A stretch of DNA of 64,000 nt from Incurvaria masculella (GCA_946894095.1 OX335651.1:9012501-9076500); one strand, 5' to 3'. Positions 22,811 to 34,512 are shown, counted from the stretch's first letter. Notes: generated from the sequence alone by a model not told the origin. A program made the numbers and translations.

Positions 22811-23889
22811 GAGCCTCTGGTTCTCATGAATTTGAGCGTGTAGACTGTCATAGTAAATAATGGCATGTAAGCATTGTCGATTGAAATGTGAACCGTTATC
22901 TGTGTTATTTACTTCTAGAAGTTTAACATCTTTGGACAGACAGACAACCATACGCATAATAAAGTTTTTGTACAATCATTAAGTTAGATATTTCTTTATT
23001 ATGCCTATAATGCTGAGAGTGGAATATATTTATGAAGCGTCTGTGACTATGGCCGATTGTTTTGGTGGGCTTTATATAGCCCACAAAGTTTTTGTGGGAT
23101 ACTACTTTGGTTTGATTGCGTCATGTTCCTGAACCTTGAGGAATGAGAACATGAAAAAAAATGTATAATTTAAGCTAAAGTTCTACCAATATAGTTGAAA
23201 AAATATTCTAGAAAATCATGTTTTTTGCATGGAAAAAAATGCTGAAGCCAGGTGTCAAACGTATTATTTTTCAAGATTGCTGCTGATGTTGACTGTAATT
23301 AATATTGATTTTAATACCATTTTAAAGAGCGTAACATTATCTACCAATTTAGTTAAGGTTATGTTTAACTGATAGAAAATTATTTAACGAAACAATTAAA
23401 AAACCTGTTTCACGCGTTATGCGGGTTGGTCACATTTCGAAAAAAATATTCCAAGCTGCTCTAACCAAGCGACGTCGGGCTCTGGCTATTTCGCTTCAAT
23501 AGTAAAAATTGATCGAAAATGTTTAGTTATAAGGATTCTTTGTTGTAACAATGACTTGGTAACATGTGTATATATATGCAGGTTACAGGCCGTTCATCGA
23601 ATGTGTCCATGTCTTCTGCTCGTTCGACAGTTCAATTACTCACAATACCCTGGAATTGGTTTTGTTCTAGGCTGTCGCACCTTCCGCAGAAAACTTTTAA
23701 TCACCGCTTCGAAACTTAGCTAGCCCTTTTGATGCTCCAAGTAACTGGAGGATGTGTTAAGGAGTACAGCCCACGCGCGTCACATACTTAGAAATACGGC
23801 GGTACTGATCAGGTGGAGAGCTTATTTTGTTTGTTATTTTCAGGGTTCTCTAGCCAAATGGCAACAATAGAACACTAAAAAATTTCGTC
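22811..23889. other. Intron DNA, unassigned
   Basis: One short hairpin (GTGGGCTTTATATAGCCCAC) near 23066-23085; otherwise nothing recognised. Confidence 0.45.
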
Positions 23890-24290
23890 TTGTCGACCCC
23901 AGGTATCCCAGAATTTAGAGGCCATCCAACTCTTGTTCTGTGTTCTATCTTCCCTACCATGGAGAACGATCATCGGAGCTGCATAACGCAATCCCTACGT
24001 CCCCTTTCTACCATTGCTCAACGCGGAATAGGCAGGGAATGCGCCCATTCACTTCCCACAGATCCAATCGATTATCTATATACTTTATCTATAGGCCGGT
24101 GAACTGTGGAATGGACTCCTTGCCGAAGGTATTTGCCCCAAAGTAAAACCTTGGGTCCTTCAAATATGGTGTGAAGAAGAACCAAGCCGGTCAGTATGCT
24201 TTTGGCAGCTCCCGTGAAAGATCGTAAGCCCTTGGGCGTCGTCTGGCACCTCTTATGTGAGAGCCTGGCATACCCTATATGCCGTGCTCC
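23890..24290 (+). pseudogene. LINE-derived 3' remnant
   Basis: Degenerate sequence sharing CTGTGGAATGGACTCCTTGC, CAAATATGGTGTGAAGAAG and CCTTGGGCGTCGTCTGGCAC with remnants at 41264-41386 (inverted), 36740-37000 and 58060-58290. Translation gives LWNGLL and WCEEE motifs of a LINE C-terminus; no intact frame. Confidence 0.55.
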
Positions 24291-24528
24291 TATGTAGTTC
24301 AAACCCTCATAGCATACATCTTGCGTAAAGAAGCCACAAAAAAAAAACAATTTAATATTTTCCGAAAGTAATGATAAAATTTAGCAACAAAGGCACACAT
24401 GTTTAAAGTCCTTCTGCAAATGGTAGTGTCAAGTTGAGAAGTGGCTTGCGCGGAATCTTCTAATGAAAAATACAAGTGAAATGTCTTCCACGGTGTCAAA
24501 GAGTAATGAATTTGTGTGACTGCGTGCG

Positions 24529-24635
24529 TATTCAGAGGGGGCGGACTAACTTTGATATCCCGGACTAAACAGGTTTTTGTATGGTTATTCCGGTGCTAAT
24601 CTCGTATTAAGTTTTGACATGTTCTCTCTGTATAC
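24529..24635 (-). mobile_element. Short MITE (TATTCAGAG termini)
   Basis: About 107 bp from GTATTCAGAGGGGGCGG to GTTCTCTCTGTATAC. It aligns inverted along its whole length with 62721-62832 (TGTCAAAACTTAGTACGAGA, TAGCACCGGACTAAC). Confidence 0.7.
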
Positions 24636-26008
24636 GACAAAAATAGTTCATCCTTATCAAAGTACGTGGCTATTGTTGTGACTAACCTAATTTAATGACC
24701 TTAGGTAATTAAACGTAAAAAAATCAAACTGTACAAAATCGACCGGCATCAAAATAGTCGCCTCAAAAATGAGTTGTTTAAAAAGAAATGCTAAAGAGGA
24801 GCTTTTGTTCATTTCACTAGCCACAAACAGAGGTATACAATCAAATTTTCAATCTATCATGTATGGGAAACAATGTGAGATTTATATGCCAATGAATAAT
24901 GTGTGCAATGATATTTTCTCGTGTACTTCGGTGTGATTTTTTTATGAAATAATTAATAAAATATAGTTAATTCACGTGTTTATCATTAAAAAGTTATGTA
25001 AAACTTCTTTGTAATCCGACTAAAAAATACATGCGAAATAAGAATTTATTTCTTAACACGTTTTTAATAACTCGTTTTCTTGTCTTATCTGTTAAGTTGT
25101 CTGTCCGGCATACATTTTATCAAAAGATTTTAAACTATATTCACGATGAATTTATTATTGAAAATCTACTACTTCCGAAAGCCGCGAGCTAAGTCAGTCG
25201 CCGACGAAAGCCCGCCAGGGTTACAAAACAGTTATTTACGAGACACAGTTTTTCATTTCTAAATGAGTACTTGAGTAAATAGTGTAATTGACGCCGAAAT
25301 AAGTAGCGGTCGCTACGCAGCTCCCTCCGAAAGCATCCTACTTGCTGGTTGCCTTGTCAATAACGTCACAAGACACAAGTACCTACCGCACGACGCGACG
25401 CGACGCCGATTGTAACAAATATTATGAACTTTTTTTCTTTTAATAAATTAAATAATAACAGAGAAATGTATTACAGAACATTTGCAACGTATACAAATTG
25501 GAATTCCATCGATATATAATTTGACATATAATTTCAATTTCATTCTACTTTATGAATGTTTTATCAATGAATTGCGTTATGGGAATACATTTCATTTCTC
25601 TACGAGATATAGCACTACGATTTTATTATAGTGTCATGGAAAAAACATTGATGATTTTTCTACGCAGACTAGCCATGCGCCAACCGCTCACTGAGAGCAC
25701 CATGGATTCAACGAATAAGTACCTAGTTTGGCTGAACCGAATATAAAAGAAGCGATTCACGGTAAACCAACATAAGTAATATCAGACACAACTAATGGCT
25801 AATGCTTACTTGTAATAGGGCACAATAAAGAAAGCAATAACAATCCTGTAATCGTGTTACATATGCTAGCTTTTTCTTGCAAAAGTTTTCCTATTGCCAT
25901 ATATCAAATCAGTCTTCGCATCAGGCGTAGCGCGAGCACTTTCGCCGAGTTTTAGTGTAATGCAGGATCTATCCGTATCCAGATTGATAATATTGGTACC
26001 GTAAGAGC
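24636..26008. other. Intron DNA with a GC-rich patch
   Basis: The 25180-25420 segment is GC-richer (CGACGCGACGCGACGCC near its end) but has no coding signature or splice context I can support. Confidence 0.4.
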
Positions 26009-26306
26009 AAAAACCGGCTAAGTGCGAGTCAGGCTCGCATACGAAGGGTTCCTTACCATCGAAAAAGATTTAACACAAAATATCACGTTTTTTGTATGGG
26101 GACCCCTTTTAATTCTTATTATTTTTAAATGTTACCTATTTGTTGTTACAGCGGCAAAATAAATACACACTCTCATACATACATTTCCGCTGCCTATCTA
26201 TTACGGTTTCTGAGATACAGCCTTGTGACAGACGGACGGACGGACAGCGGAGGCTTAGTAAGGAGGAGGGTTTCGTTGGCACCCTTTGGGTACGGAACCC
26301 TAAAAA
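26009..26306 (+). repeat. (GGAC)n-associated interspersed element, copy 4
   Basis: AAACCGGCTAAGTGCGAGTC at the left end, a short GGAC run (26233-26247) and GGGTACGGAACCCTAAAAA at the right. Confidence 0.88.
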
Positions 26307-26850
26307 GGGACGGAGGCTCGCCCACTTCTAGGGAGACGCTTCGAGTGTTTTCTCATGTCCGACGTATGCGAGGGTGCACCGCTAATTGTATAAGTGGTCC
26401 GACAAAGAGAGCCTCACTAAGAAAAGGGATAATGAAAAGGAAAGCGAGGCGCCTCACGACGTCACCGAGAGTGGAGCAATTCACCATTCGAGAAGGGTTT
26501 CTTCGCAATCAGTTCGATTGCGAAGAAACCATAATAGGTCATAATATTTATAAAAAGAACGCCAGGAACGGGAAACGTTTCAACAAAAGAAAGGAACTCA
26601 ATTTAACTTCACAAGAAACGCTAAATATTGGAATATTTCGCGAAACGTTTCTCTCATTGTTTCTACGCCTCTGTTTTGGTCGATGTAAAATATTTGACTC
26701 GGTATGCACGATGAGTAGTAATATTTAGATAAATATTTTAATTACTTTATAGTCTACTCAGAGTGTTTAAACTATATTGTAAAACACTTGGCTTACCAAG
26801 GTTATATTTCGCGGTCATGCTGACCTACCTTGGGCCATGATGAGTCCACC
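26307..26850. other. Intron DNA with a strong hairpin
   Basis: Contains a perfect 15-bp-arm hairpin at 26496-26530 and, around it, further AAGAAACG and CGAAACG motifs. A minus- or plus-strand gene is not supported. Confidence 0.5.
26496..26530. repeat. Perfect 15-bp inverted repeat with 5-nt loop
   Basis: GGTTTCTTCGCAATC at 26496-26510 is exactly complemented by GATTGCGAAGAAACC at 26516-26530; the loop is AGTTC. Confidence 0.85.
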
Positions 26851-27259
26851 TTAAGGTGGCCCAACCCGCTCAACTTCCCATACAAACAGGGAAAGAAGAT
26901 CACGCCCATATTTCTTATCAGAGATCCCAAATTTTGCTCAAAAGAGCTTTATTTGATCGAACTAGATGTCTGATGACCGTTGGCATTGTAAAATTGTGTT
27001 TGCTTTCTAAGTTATAAGGTCCGAAAATTTGAATTTTTCGCGCGTTTTATACAATAACTTTGGAGGTGGATTACGCAATGATAAAGTAAGAACATCGTAA
27101 AAAGATTAGTCATCAGACATGGCTTATTTAATCAAGATTTATGATCTATTTTGTTTGTCCAAAATTTTGTGAGCAAAATTTTTGATCTCTAACAAGACAT
27201 ATGGGCGTGATCTTCTTTCCCCTTTTGTATGGGAAGATGAGCGGGTTGGGCCACCTTAA
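26851..27259. mobile_element. TTAA MITE family A, fold-back derivative
   Basis: 409 bp with TTAAGGTGGCCCAACCCGCT at the left and its complement at the right. The inverted arms are about 90 bp with roughly ten mismatches. The left 330 bp match the 550-bp copies at 33835, 39938 and 40700, but the right end is an inverted copy of the left terminus instead of the standard right half. Confidence 0.88.
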
Positions 27260-27727
27260 GTAAGCCTCTAGCATTATTTACATGCACCTTATTTAAATCG
27301 ATTAGTATATTCTGGCCGATTGTGTTTTCGGTTTTGAATACAACGGTATATTGGGAATAAATAAATATTTACAATTGAGAGCTCACACCTGTTCCGGTGA
27401 TATTAAATTGTGAAAGTTTTTGTCTTTAGGCTTAGTACATTATGTGGTGGGTGGCGTCATAATCTTAACAAGGGTAAGCTGGATCAGCGGCGGAGGGTGT
27501 GGCAAGGTCTTAAGTGTACTCTAAGTGTAGTGTCTAGTTAAATACAAAATTCATAATATATGTTTGAGGGAGACTGAAATAAAATGGACCAGATTTAATA
27601 ATGAAGGGCGCTAGGGCGAGCCAACTCGTAGGTAGGTAGGTACTAGTAATGTGTGGGTTCTGGGACGAAAAAAATATACAGTTGGGCCCACAGCATTTAT
27701 TCCCGTGCATGTCGTTAGAACAGACTA
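27260..27727. other. Intron DNA, unassigned
   Basis: Nothing recognised. Confidence 0.45.
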
Positions 27728-27954
27728 AGGATTCGCTTTCGGATTCCAAGTAAAACTATGGGTACCTTTTATGTTGTACCTAGTTGGTACCATCGCATTG
27801 AACGAACGAAACGCCCATGTAAATTGTCCTGGTTTTCAATCCAGTTCAATGTTGCTGTGCAATAAAGGAAAGGCAGCTAGTTCCCATGAGGTTTGTTGGG
27901 CTAATGTGATAGTAGGTGTTATATTATCTATCCATGTTCAGTCCCTGAAAAAAA
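27728..27954 (+). repeat. SINE body and tail, diverged
   Basis: Shows TTCGGATTCCAAGTAAAACT, GTTGGTACCATCGCATTGAA, a diverged CCAGTTCAATGTTGCTGTG and a degenerate tail. Head missing. Confidence 0.75.
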
Positions 27955-28024
27955 GCAAAGAAAGCAACTGTATCGAAATAAAATAAGAGGAACCAAAACA
28001 TCACGGGTTAAATGTTTGGTTCTT

Positions 28025-28172
28025 GCAATTGTCCGTGTTTTCCATCCAGTTCAATGTAGCCGTGCAATATAAGGAAGGTCCTGGCATGGCACCTAGTTCC
28101 CATGTGGTGTGTTGGGCTAATACCATGACAGAACTTGTGGTATTAGCCATCCATGTCCAGTCACATAAAAAA
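28025..28172 (+). repeat. 5S-subfamily SINE, 3' part
   Basis: Starts at CAATTGTCCGTGTTTTCC and runs to CATCCATGTCCAGTCACAT plus an A-run. Very similar to 49996-50167, hence relatively young. Confidence 0.88.
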
Positions 28173-28267
28173 AATAATATCAAACCAACTTGCACACTAA
28201 TGTTGTAAATGCAAAAAGTAACTCTGTCTGTCTGTTAAGTTTTCACGCCTGAACCGAGAACCAATTT

Positions 28268-28568
28268 AAAAAACCTGCCAAGTGCGAGTCGGGCTCGCAC
28301 CCGAAGGGTTCCGTACCATCGTACAAGATGTAACACAAAAAAATTACGTGTTTTGTATGGCATCCCCCTTTAATTATTATTATATTTTTATTTTACCTAT
28401 TTGTTGTTATAGCGGCAAAATAAATACACACTCTGTGAAAATTTCAGCTGCCTACCTATTACGGTTCATGAGATACAGCCCTGTGACAGACGGACGGACG
28501 GACGGACGGACAACGGAGGCTTAGTAATTGGGTTCCGTTTTCACCCTTTGGGTACGGAACCCTAAAAA
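28268..28568 (+). repeat. (GGAC)n-associated interspersed element, copy 5
   Basis: Near full-length: CCAAGTGCGAGTCGGGCTCG at the left, a GGAC run at 28490-28511, GGGTACGGAACCCTAAAAA at the right. Confidence 0.9.
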
Positions 28569-30049
28569 TGAAAGTTTGCATGGGGAACTCATATAATATC
28601 CAGGAAATAATTTAATCTGACATCGCTCCAAAACGACATTGACCCGAGCGGTGCACCTCAGCTAGTAATTCTTAAATTGACACGAAAATAGGTTGATCGC
28701 TAGAACAAACATCATTTCGTTTAAAAAAACTGTTTCTAGCCGTCAGAATGAACTAGTTTACTTACGGTGCCTCAGCGTCTTAGCGTCAGCCACTTCGTTT
28801 TTTGGCTAGTACCAGTTGTCGCCCTGAGACAAAAACATTCTATAAAATAAATTTCCAGCGGTTTAAGTTAGATATTCAAAGGATCGTCTGCGATTAATTC
28901 GATGGATGGGACGATTAAATTTAACTTTGGAAGGATTTTCTCGCGGCGATTGTGACAAATCATTTCCATTGTCTGTGAAATTAGCAACCAGAATTGAATA
29001 GAAATTGATACCAATATTTAAATTTATTGAACTTATAAACGAGAATTCCCGCGGAATTATTGAAACGTTAAGGGTCCCTTTACCATGTGCTGATAAACTT
29101 ATTCGGCACTTAAGCATTGACTAAGGGGCGTTTCTTTTTGCAATCGATGCCTGTACAAGATATTCTGCATTTGGTGAAAACCAATCTAAGTAGGTTATTG
29201 ATGTGTAGAAATAACAAATAAATGAACAGCGAAAGAACTTGGTGGACTATTTAAAAAAGACAAAAATGTTGTAAAATCGGTCGGAAGTCTTCGCTAATTG
29301 TCTAGCTGGTGGGTACAACTGAACTATTTTTCTATTTTGTGGTGTTCAGATTAAGGTTTCGAATTCGGAAGATTTATAAGACTTTACTCCTAAGACCAAC
29401 AAGGTCTAGAAGACTTAAGCGAGCACTTGTAAATAAACTAAGTTACACCTGTGTTATTACTTCACCTTCATGGTTGCACCCAGAACCAATCAAAAGTATT
29501 ATGTAGACTCGCTTTAATGTGTATATTTAGATTTCAGTAGGTGTATATCCTACTACAAAAGCAAGATAGATTCGGTATGTGAAAATTAAAATTCTGATTT
29601 GAATTAAAATTATAAAAATATTTAGATTGTGGATTGTAGATTATAGAATAGATTATCCTAACACGTACTATAGTGGCTTCAGTATCAAATTTAAATGTAT
29701 GTTGTTGTTCTATATACTAATATTGCTTACTAACAATTGTATATACTAAAAATTGTCCATATTCAAGCTTGAAGAGCCTTATCGGAACAAAATGATCGGA
29801 TATAATTCTCATTCCTCGATGCTTTCAGCGTAATTCAATCGTCCAGTAATTATTATTTTTTCTCCTAGCACTGTTTTAATTTTAATGGAGCTTCATGGAC
29901 AGCGTAATTCCCCCATCTGTCTGCTCTCCTGGATATCATTTTATCGTATTTACGAGTAAGTGCTCCATTAAATTTGAGTGGAGACCCACTGTAATCTGCG
30001 TATGTGTGTGTATGGGTAAATATTTATTTATAGCAGGTAAATATAATCC
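28569..30049. other. Intron DNA, mostly unassigned
   Basis: A short RTE-like tail (CGACATTGACCCGAGCGGTG, CAGCTAGTAA) lies at about 28632-28671. The open frame at 29309-29506 has no recognisable domain. Confidence 0.45.
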
Positions 30050-30187
30050 ATTAATTTGAGTTTCAGGGACATTTACATTTGAAGCATTGTAATCAGATGT
30101 TGAAAATAATCTGAAAAAATATTGGTTGTCTGAAAACAATCTGATTAAAATGCTTCAAATGTAGATGTCGCTGAAACTCAAATTAAT
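30050..30187. repeat. Inverted repeat with 49-bp arms
   Basis: 30050-30098 is complementary to 30139-30187 with about three mismatches (ATTAATTTGAGTTTCAG and CATTTGAAGCATT in the left arm); loop 40 bp. Likely a short fold-back element. Confidence 0.75.
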
Positions 30188-30305
30188 GAAATAACGGTAA
30201 TGTCGTATCCATTAAATATGTAAAATTATCAAATATAATCCAATTGAAAATGACTGCGGTAACCAATCGTGTGTGTAAATTTGTGTGTCTTAAATATGCA
30301 TATTA

Positions 30306-30867
30306 ATTTATTTTATTTATTTATTTATTGGCTTACGCACAGGATTGAATCACATTAAAAACAACAACAACACGTATAGTAACAATATATTACGAAACAT
30401 CCCACAAGTTAACATAATACACAAAACAAATGTATCAATATCAAAATAGCAAAGAAAATTAAAATGAATAATATTACAATAAAGAAGTAACAATAAACGA
30501 CAAAATGTTGAATTTGAGTGAGTGGACAGCAAAAATAAAGAAAATAAATTAAGTTAAATTAAGTGAAAGAAAAAGAAAAACAACATTAGGCTTACAATGA
30601 TGCATGAATGGTCAAAAGGTAAGTGGTAACAAGCGATACTTATATGAGTTTTTTTATACTTGATTCCTAACATGAAAAAAGGTCACACTTATCCCTAAAA
30701 TCGTTGCATGTTTTCAGCATTCCTATGTTCGTGCGAGAGTTAACGGTCTGGAAAGGCGTTCTATTTTCTAATCTACTTGTAAGACGAGGAACTTTAATAT
30801 CAATTCTTTGTAGGAGTTCAGGGCAATCGATCAGTGCATTGAAAATTTTATATATGAGCATGCGCAT
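30306..30867 (-). pseudogene. LINE RT C-terminal fragment and 3' UTR
   Basis: Minus-strand frame 30867-30667 reads YKIFNALIDCPELLQRIDIK, then VPR, TPFQT and SRTNIGMLK, the extreme C-terminus of a jockey-like LINE protein (IDCPxLLxRI, VPR, RTNxxxxxP/K). A stop and an AT-rich 3' UTR follow, with an AATA-repeat end (TTATTTATTTATTTATT on the plus strand at 30313-30330). 5' truncated, as expected of LINE insertions. Confidence 0.7.
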
Positions 30868-32064
30868 AAGGTAGGTTACAACAGCATATTTTTATCGTTT
30901 ATATAATAAAAATAAAAACTAATTACTGCTCGAGCTGTCAAAAGTAAAATAAATGGTCGGATAGACTATAAAAGTGTGATTTTGAACATGAAAACCTAAC
31001 CCAGCAATCTTTTCGTTTTGATATCGCGTTATTTTACAATGTTTGTATAAAATCATGTCGAAAAGAGGCAAAACCTTATACATCAGCACAAGAAAAGTTC
31101 TAATATATTATTATTCAGTTAATATAACGAGAAAAAGCAGCTAAAACATTATTATTAACCTGCAAAAATAAAAAAAATATTGAAGCAGAGATTTAGAGTG
31201 ACAATGTTTGGTTGGAGTCACAAATAATGTATTTAGAATTTATTCCTTTCTGAAACATGTCGACATATGAATGCACAAATGTAGTTCAATTAATTTGGCT
31301 TGTTCCCAAACCGCCCTACAAATGGATGATTTTCGTATTTTCGAAAACTTTTGAATTCAGTTATTATAATTATTTTTTAATATAAAAGAATATTAAATTT
31401 TAGTAAGATTAGATATCTCCAATATTTGGAGCCCTTCAGATGACGTCCGAATTTACGGGAAATTTTGGTTTGTGTGTTTTGTTGAAGTGTACCTATGTTC
31501 GTGTAGTGTGCGATGGAGAGTGGAGCACAGATTCGCTAGGGAGGAAGGCAGTGGGGTGGTAGTGCGGGACGAGTCGAGGACAGTGTGCATTTTTTATTTA
31601 CTGGAAAGACGAATCTCGACTTTGTGCTCCGCTTACACCACTGGAACACAGGAAATGCAGTGAACGTCGAAGAAGAAGCAGGTATTATTTCGAAATACAT
31701 TAACAGCATAAGTTGTGGTGTCAGCCATCTATGTCAAGTTACATATAAAAATAAACTATAATATTTTAATAACTTTCAAATTACAATTCGACCCCTATGT
31801 ACTTCTGGTTTAGCCGGTTAATTCGTGATTGTCAAGTGAATCAATATGAATAATTGCATGAACAAGTATTTTGATTGATTTTTAGAAGTTATGCAACCAT
31901 TTCCCACAAAGTACGGATAATACGATACAAGAGATGTTTATTGCTCGCTTTGACTAAAAGCATTACGGAATCGTCTAATTGATAGAAACATTCAGACGGT
32001 AAAATCAATTTATACCTACAGCCTAATATTATAGCAATATAAACAATAACTAGCAAACAATATA
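30868..32064. other. Intron DNA, unassigned
   Basis: A SINE tail scrap (GTGTCAGCCATCTATGTCAA) at 31714-31753. The GC-richer stretch 31490-31680 has no recognisable domain. Confidence 0.45.
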
Positions 32065-32655
32065 ATAACAGCGTGGACTCAACAAGAGTTCTAACGTAAA
32101 CGGCTTTCTTAACAACGTAGTCTCAACAAGAGTTCTAACGAAAACTGTTTCCTTAACAGCGTAGTCTCAACAAGAGTTCTAACGTAAACGGCTTCCTATA
32201 CAACGTAGTCTCAACGAGAGTTCTCACGAAAACTGCTCCTTTAACAGCGTAGACTCAACAAGAGTTCTAACGAAAACTGCTTCCTTAACAGCGTAGACTC
32301 AACAAGAGTTCTAACGTAAACGGCTTCCTAAACAACGAAGTCTCAACAAGAGTTCTAACGAAAACGGCTTCTTTAACAGCGTAGACTCAACAAGAGTTCT
32401 AACGTAAACGGCCTCCTTAACAACGTAGTTTCAACAAGAGTTCTAACGTAAACGGCTTCCTTAACAACGTAGTTTCAACAAGAGTTCTAACGTAAACGGC
32501 TTCCTTAACAACGTAGTCTCAACAAGAGTTCTAACGAAAACTGCTTCCTTAACAGCGTAGACTCAACAAGAGTTCTAACGTAAACGGCTTCCTGAACAAC
32601 GTAGTCTCAACAGGAGCTCTAACGTAAGCGGCTTTCTTATTAGCGTAGACTCGCC
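32065..32655. repeat. 44-bp minisatellite, 14 units
   Basis: The anchor ACTCAACAAGAGTT recurs every 44 bp, at 32078, 32122, 32166, 32210, 32254, 32298, 32342, 32386, 32430, 32474, 32518, 32562, 32606 and 32650 (anchor CTC position), with no indel. Two unit variants (GTAAACGG with AACAACGTAGTC; GAAAACTG with AACAGCGTAGAC) tend to alternate, suggesting an 88-bp higher-order unit. Confidence 0.97.
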
Positions 32656-33232
32656 AAATCCTGAACAGGCGGTCTAAAGCAGACCGAACCGTTTGTTAGC
32701 GTGCGTTACCTCGTTATACGAAAGTGCAGCCCCGTCAAGTGCTTGCATGCCGCCTCATTATAAACGCACCCGCTCGAGATTCGCTCGGTGCAGTCGGGCA
32801 GTGGAGTGCATTGTTGAGCAGGTGTTCCGTCGGCGATTTCGCGTGGGAAAGAACATTCTCGCCACCCCTCGAACAGTTGGTCCATTCGGGCAACTCGCTG
32901 TGGTGCAAATTGTTTGGGGGAAATTGGACGCAGAACATTGTCGCGTTCGATGTTCCGAGCAAGAAATGAGTTTCGCAACAGCTTTGCGAAGTAACCCCCT
33001 TACGTTGCTATTATAAAGTTTTACGACATTTTACTTCTAGAAGTTGGGACGAGTATTTATTGCTCTACTCTCGATGTTTCGAAAGACTTTCAGGCCTCGG
33101 GTTTTTGGTTACGGAAGTTTGTCCGTTTCCGTCTTTACTTTACACTTGTGATCAATAGAACAACTGTGTGGCTTTCTTTTTTTTGTAAGTTTGACTAAAA
33201 ACAAGCGTTATATAAAGAAGTCGTATGCTTAC
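32656..33232. other. GC-richer unique DNA in the intron
   Basis: The 32690-33000 segment is GC-richer than its surroundings, lacks any repeat I recognise and has short open frames in several frames with no named domain. A possible TATA/initiator pair is listed separately. Confidence 0.4.
32759..32796 (+). promoter_or_regulatory. Possible TATA + initiator core promoter
   Basis: TATAAA at 32759-32764 is followed 33 bp later by CAGTC (A at 32792), close to an arthropod initiator. It sits in GC-richer unique sequence antisense to the receptor gene. No downstream gene is identified, so this may be chance. Confidence 0.25.
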
Positions 33233-33292
33233 ATGTACTCCATTGTCGAGAAGTTCGTTGGGCCGTCAGGCCACTCACTGTAGCATATAGTC
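33233..33292 (-). CDS. TkR: Tachykinin-type receptor, second extracellular loop exon
   Basis: A 60-nt micro-exon with acceptor TGATGTTTGTTACAG and donor GTAAGC. Its first base completes the Arg codon of the 50757-50912 exon; 19 codons follow (TICYSEWPDGPTNFSTMEY) and two bases (AT) are completed to Ile by the 18074-18224 exon. The Cys is the conserved ECL2 cysteine that pairs with TM3, xEWPDG is a hallmark of tachykinin receptors, and N-F-S is a glycosylation sequon. Both phases fit the neighbouring exons exactly, though they lie 15 and 17.5 kb away. Confidence 0.92.
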
Positions 33293-33768
33293 CTGTAACA
33301 AACATCAGTCTGCATGATTGATCTTTCATCTTTCAAATATGACCAAAAAGTATATTCATTGTTATTACATAGATGCACGCAGAAGAGTATCCTTATACTT
33401 TTATTATATTTTCTCTTACTTCATACTACGCAGCACACTCATACTTTTCCTTGCTACATACATCCCCACATCACTTATTCAGACCAAATTTGTAGGCAGC
33501 CATACACACCCTCACTCACCCTAACTCATTAATAGATGAATTTGTATAACCGATGATTTGCAAAGCGCAACCTGTTTCCCATGGTACAGTCATGAACTAG
33601 TTTGGGAAAGAGGAACTAAACCTTACCTTAAATTAAAATAATAATTACTTATAATATTGTTATTCAATGCAGTTACGACTGTGACTGATTACATTTCATT
33701 TAATGTAGGAATATATTATTGTAATTCGACATTTTGAAATTTCCGAGTGTAGGTTACCTACCTGAGGA
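33293..33768. other. Intron DNA, unassigned
   Basis: Nothing recognised. Confidence 0.45.
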
Positions 33769-33834
33769 CCCATTCGGATTCCACGTTAAACTGTGGGTGC
33801 CTTAATTACCTTTAGTAATTAGCGAGTGAGGGTT
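33769..33834 (+). repeat. SINE body, left half (split by MITE)
   Basis: CATTCGGATTCCACGTTAAA and CTGTGGGTGCC match the SINE body; the remainder continues after the MITE at 34385. Confidence 0.75.
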
Positions 33835-34384
33835 TTAAGGTGGCCCAACCCGCTCAACTCCCCATACAAACGGGGAAAGAAGATCACGCCCATATTTCTT
33901 ATCAGAGATCCCAAATTTTGCTCTAAAGAGCTTTATTTGATCGAACTAGATGTCTGATGACCGTTGGCATTGTAAAATTGTGTTTGTTTTCTAAGTTATA
34001 AGGACCGAAAGTTCGATTGTTTCGCGCGTTTTATACGGTAACTTTGGTGGTTTATTACGCAATGATGAAGTAAGTAAATCTTAAAAAGATTAGTCATCAG
34101 ACACAGCTTATTTAATAAAGATGTATAATTTATTTGGTTTTTGTTAGATTTTTGACTACAGCGGTCGTGGTTTACTTTTAGCTATAAGTCGTTTAGAAAT
34201 CAAAATTTTCGTAAATCTTACCAAATCATACACTATGCACATTGTCTTTTTTGTGGACATGTTGCATCTTCCTCATCACGGAGCCTGTCTTTTTCTTTGA
34301 AACAGAGAAGGTTCCAGAGCGCAACAGCACGGTTTTGTACAGTGCCCGCGAATGAGTTAGTCCCGCCGGGTTGGGCCACCTTAA
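33835..34384. mobile_element. TTAA MITE family A, 550-bp copy 1
   Basis: Begins TTAAGGTGGCCCAACCCGCT and ends CCGGGTTGGGCCACCTTAA, 550 bp with TTAA at both ends, TIR about 18 bp. The internal part contains GTGGACATGTTGCATCTTCC and ACGGAGCCTGTC. It is inserted in a SINE body. No ORF. Confidence 0.92.
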
Positions 34385-34512
34385 GCTTTGTTTAAGCGTT
34401 GATCCCGCCCGGGTTGCTACCATCGCATTATATGAAAAATGTCGAAGCTACAATGAAAACTGCATGCACGATATGGCACCTATTTCCCATGTGTGTTGGG
34501 CTGATATAGTAA
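34385..34512 (+). repeat. SINE body, right half (split by MITE)
   Basis: GATCCCGCCCGGGTTGCTAC, a diverged body, then TATTTCCCATGTGTGTTGGG. Continues the SINE begun at 33769. Confidence 0.75.

Noticed and set aside
26129..26728. 199-codon plus-strand open frame
   Set aside because: It starts inside the (GGAC)n interspersed element and runs through a hairpin; no domain recognised.
30301..30335. TTTA microsatellite as independent feature
   Set aside because: Explained as the 3' tail of the inverted LINE fragment that ends here.
32693..33016. 107-codon open frame in the GC-richer stretch
   Set aside because: Several overlapping frames on both strands are open and none shows a known motif; composition explains them.
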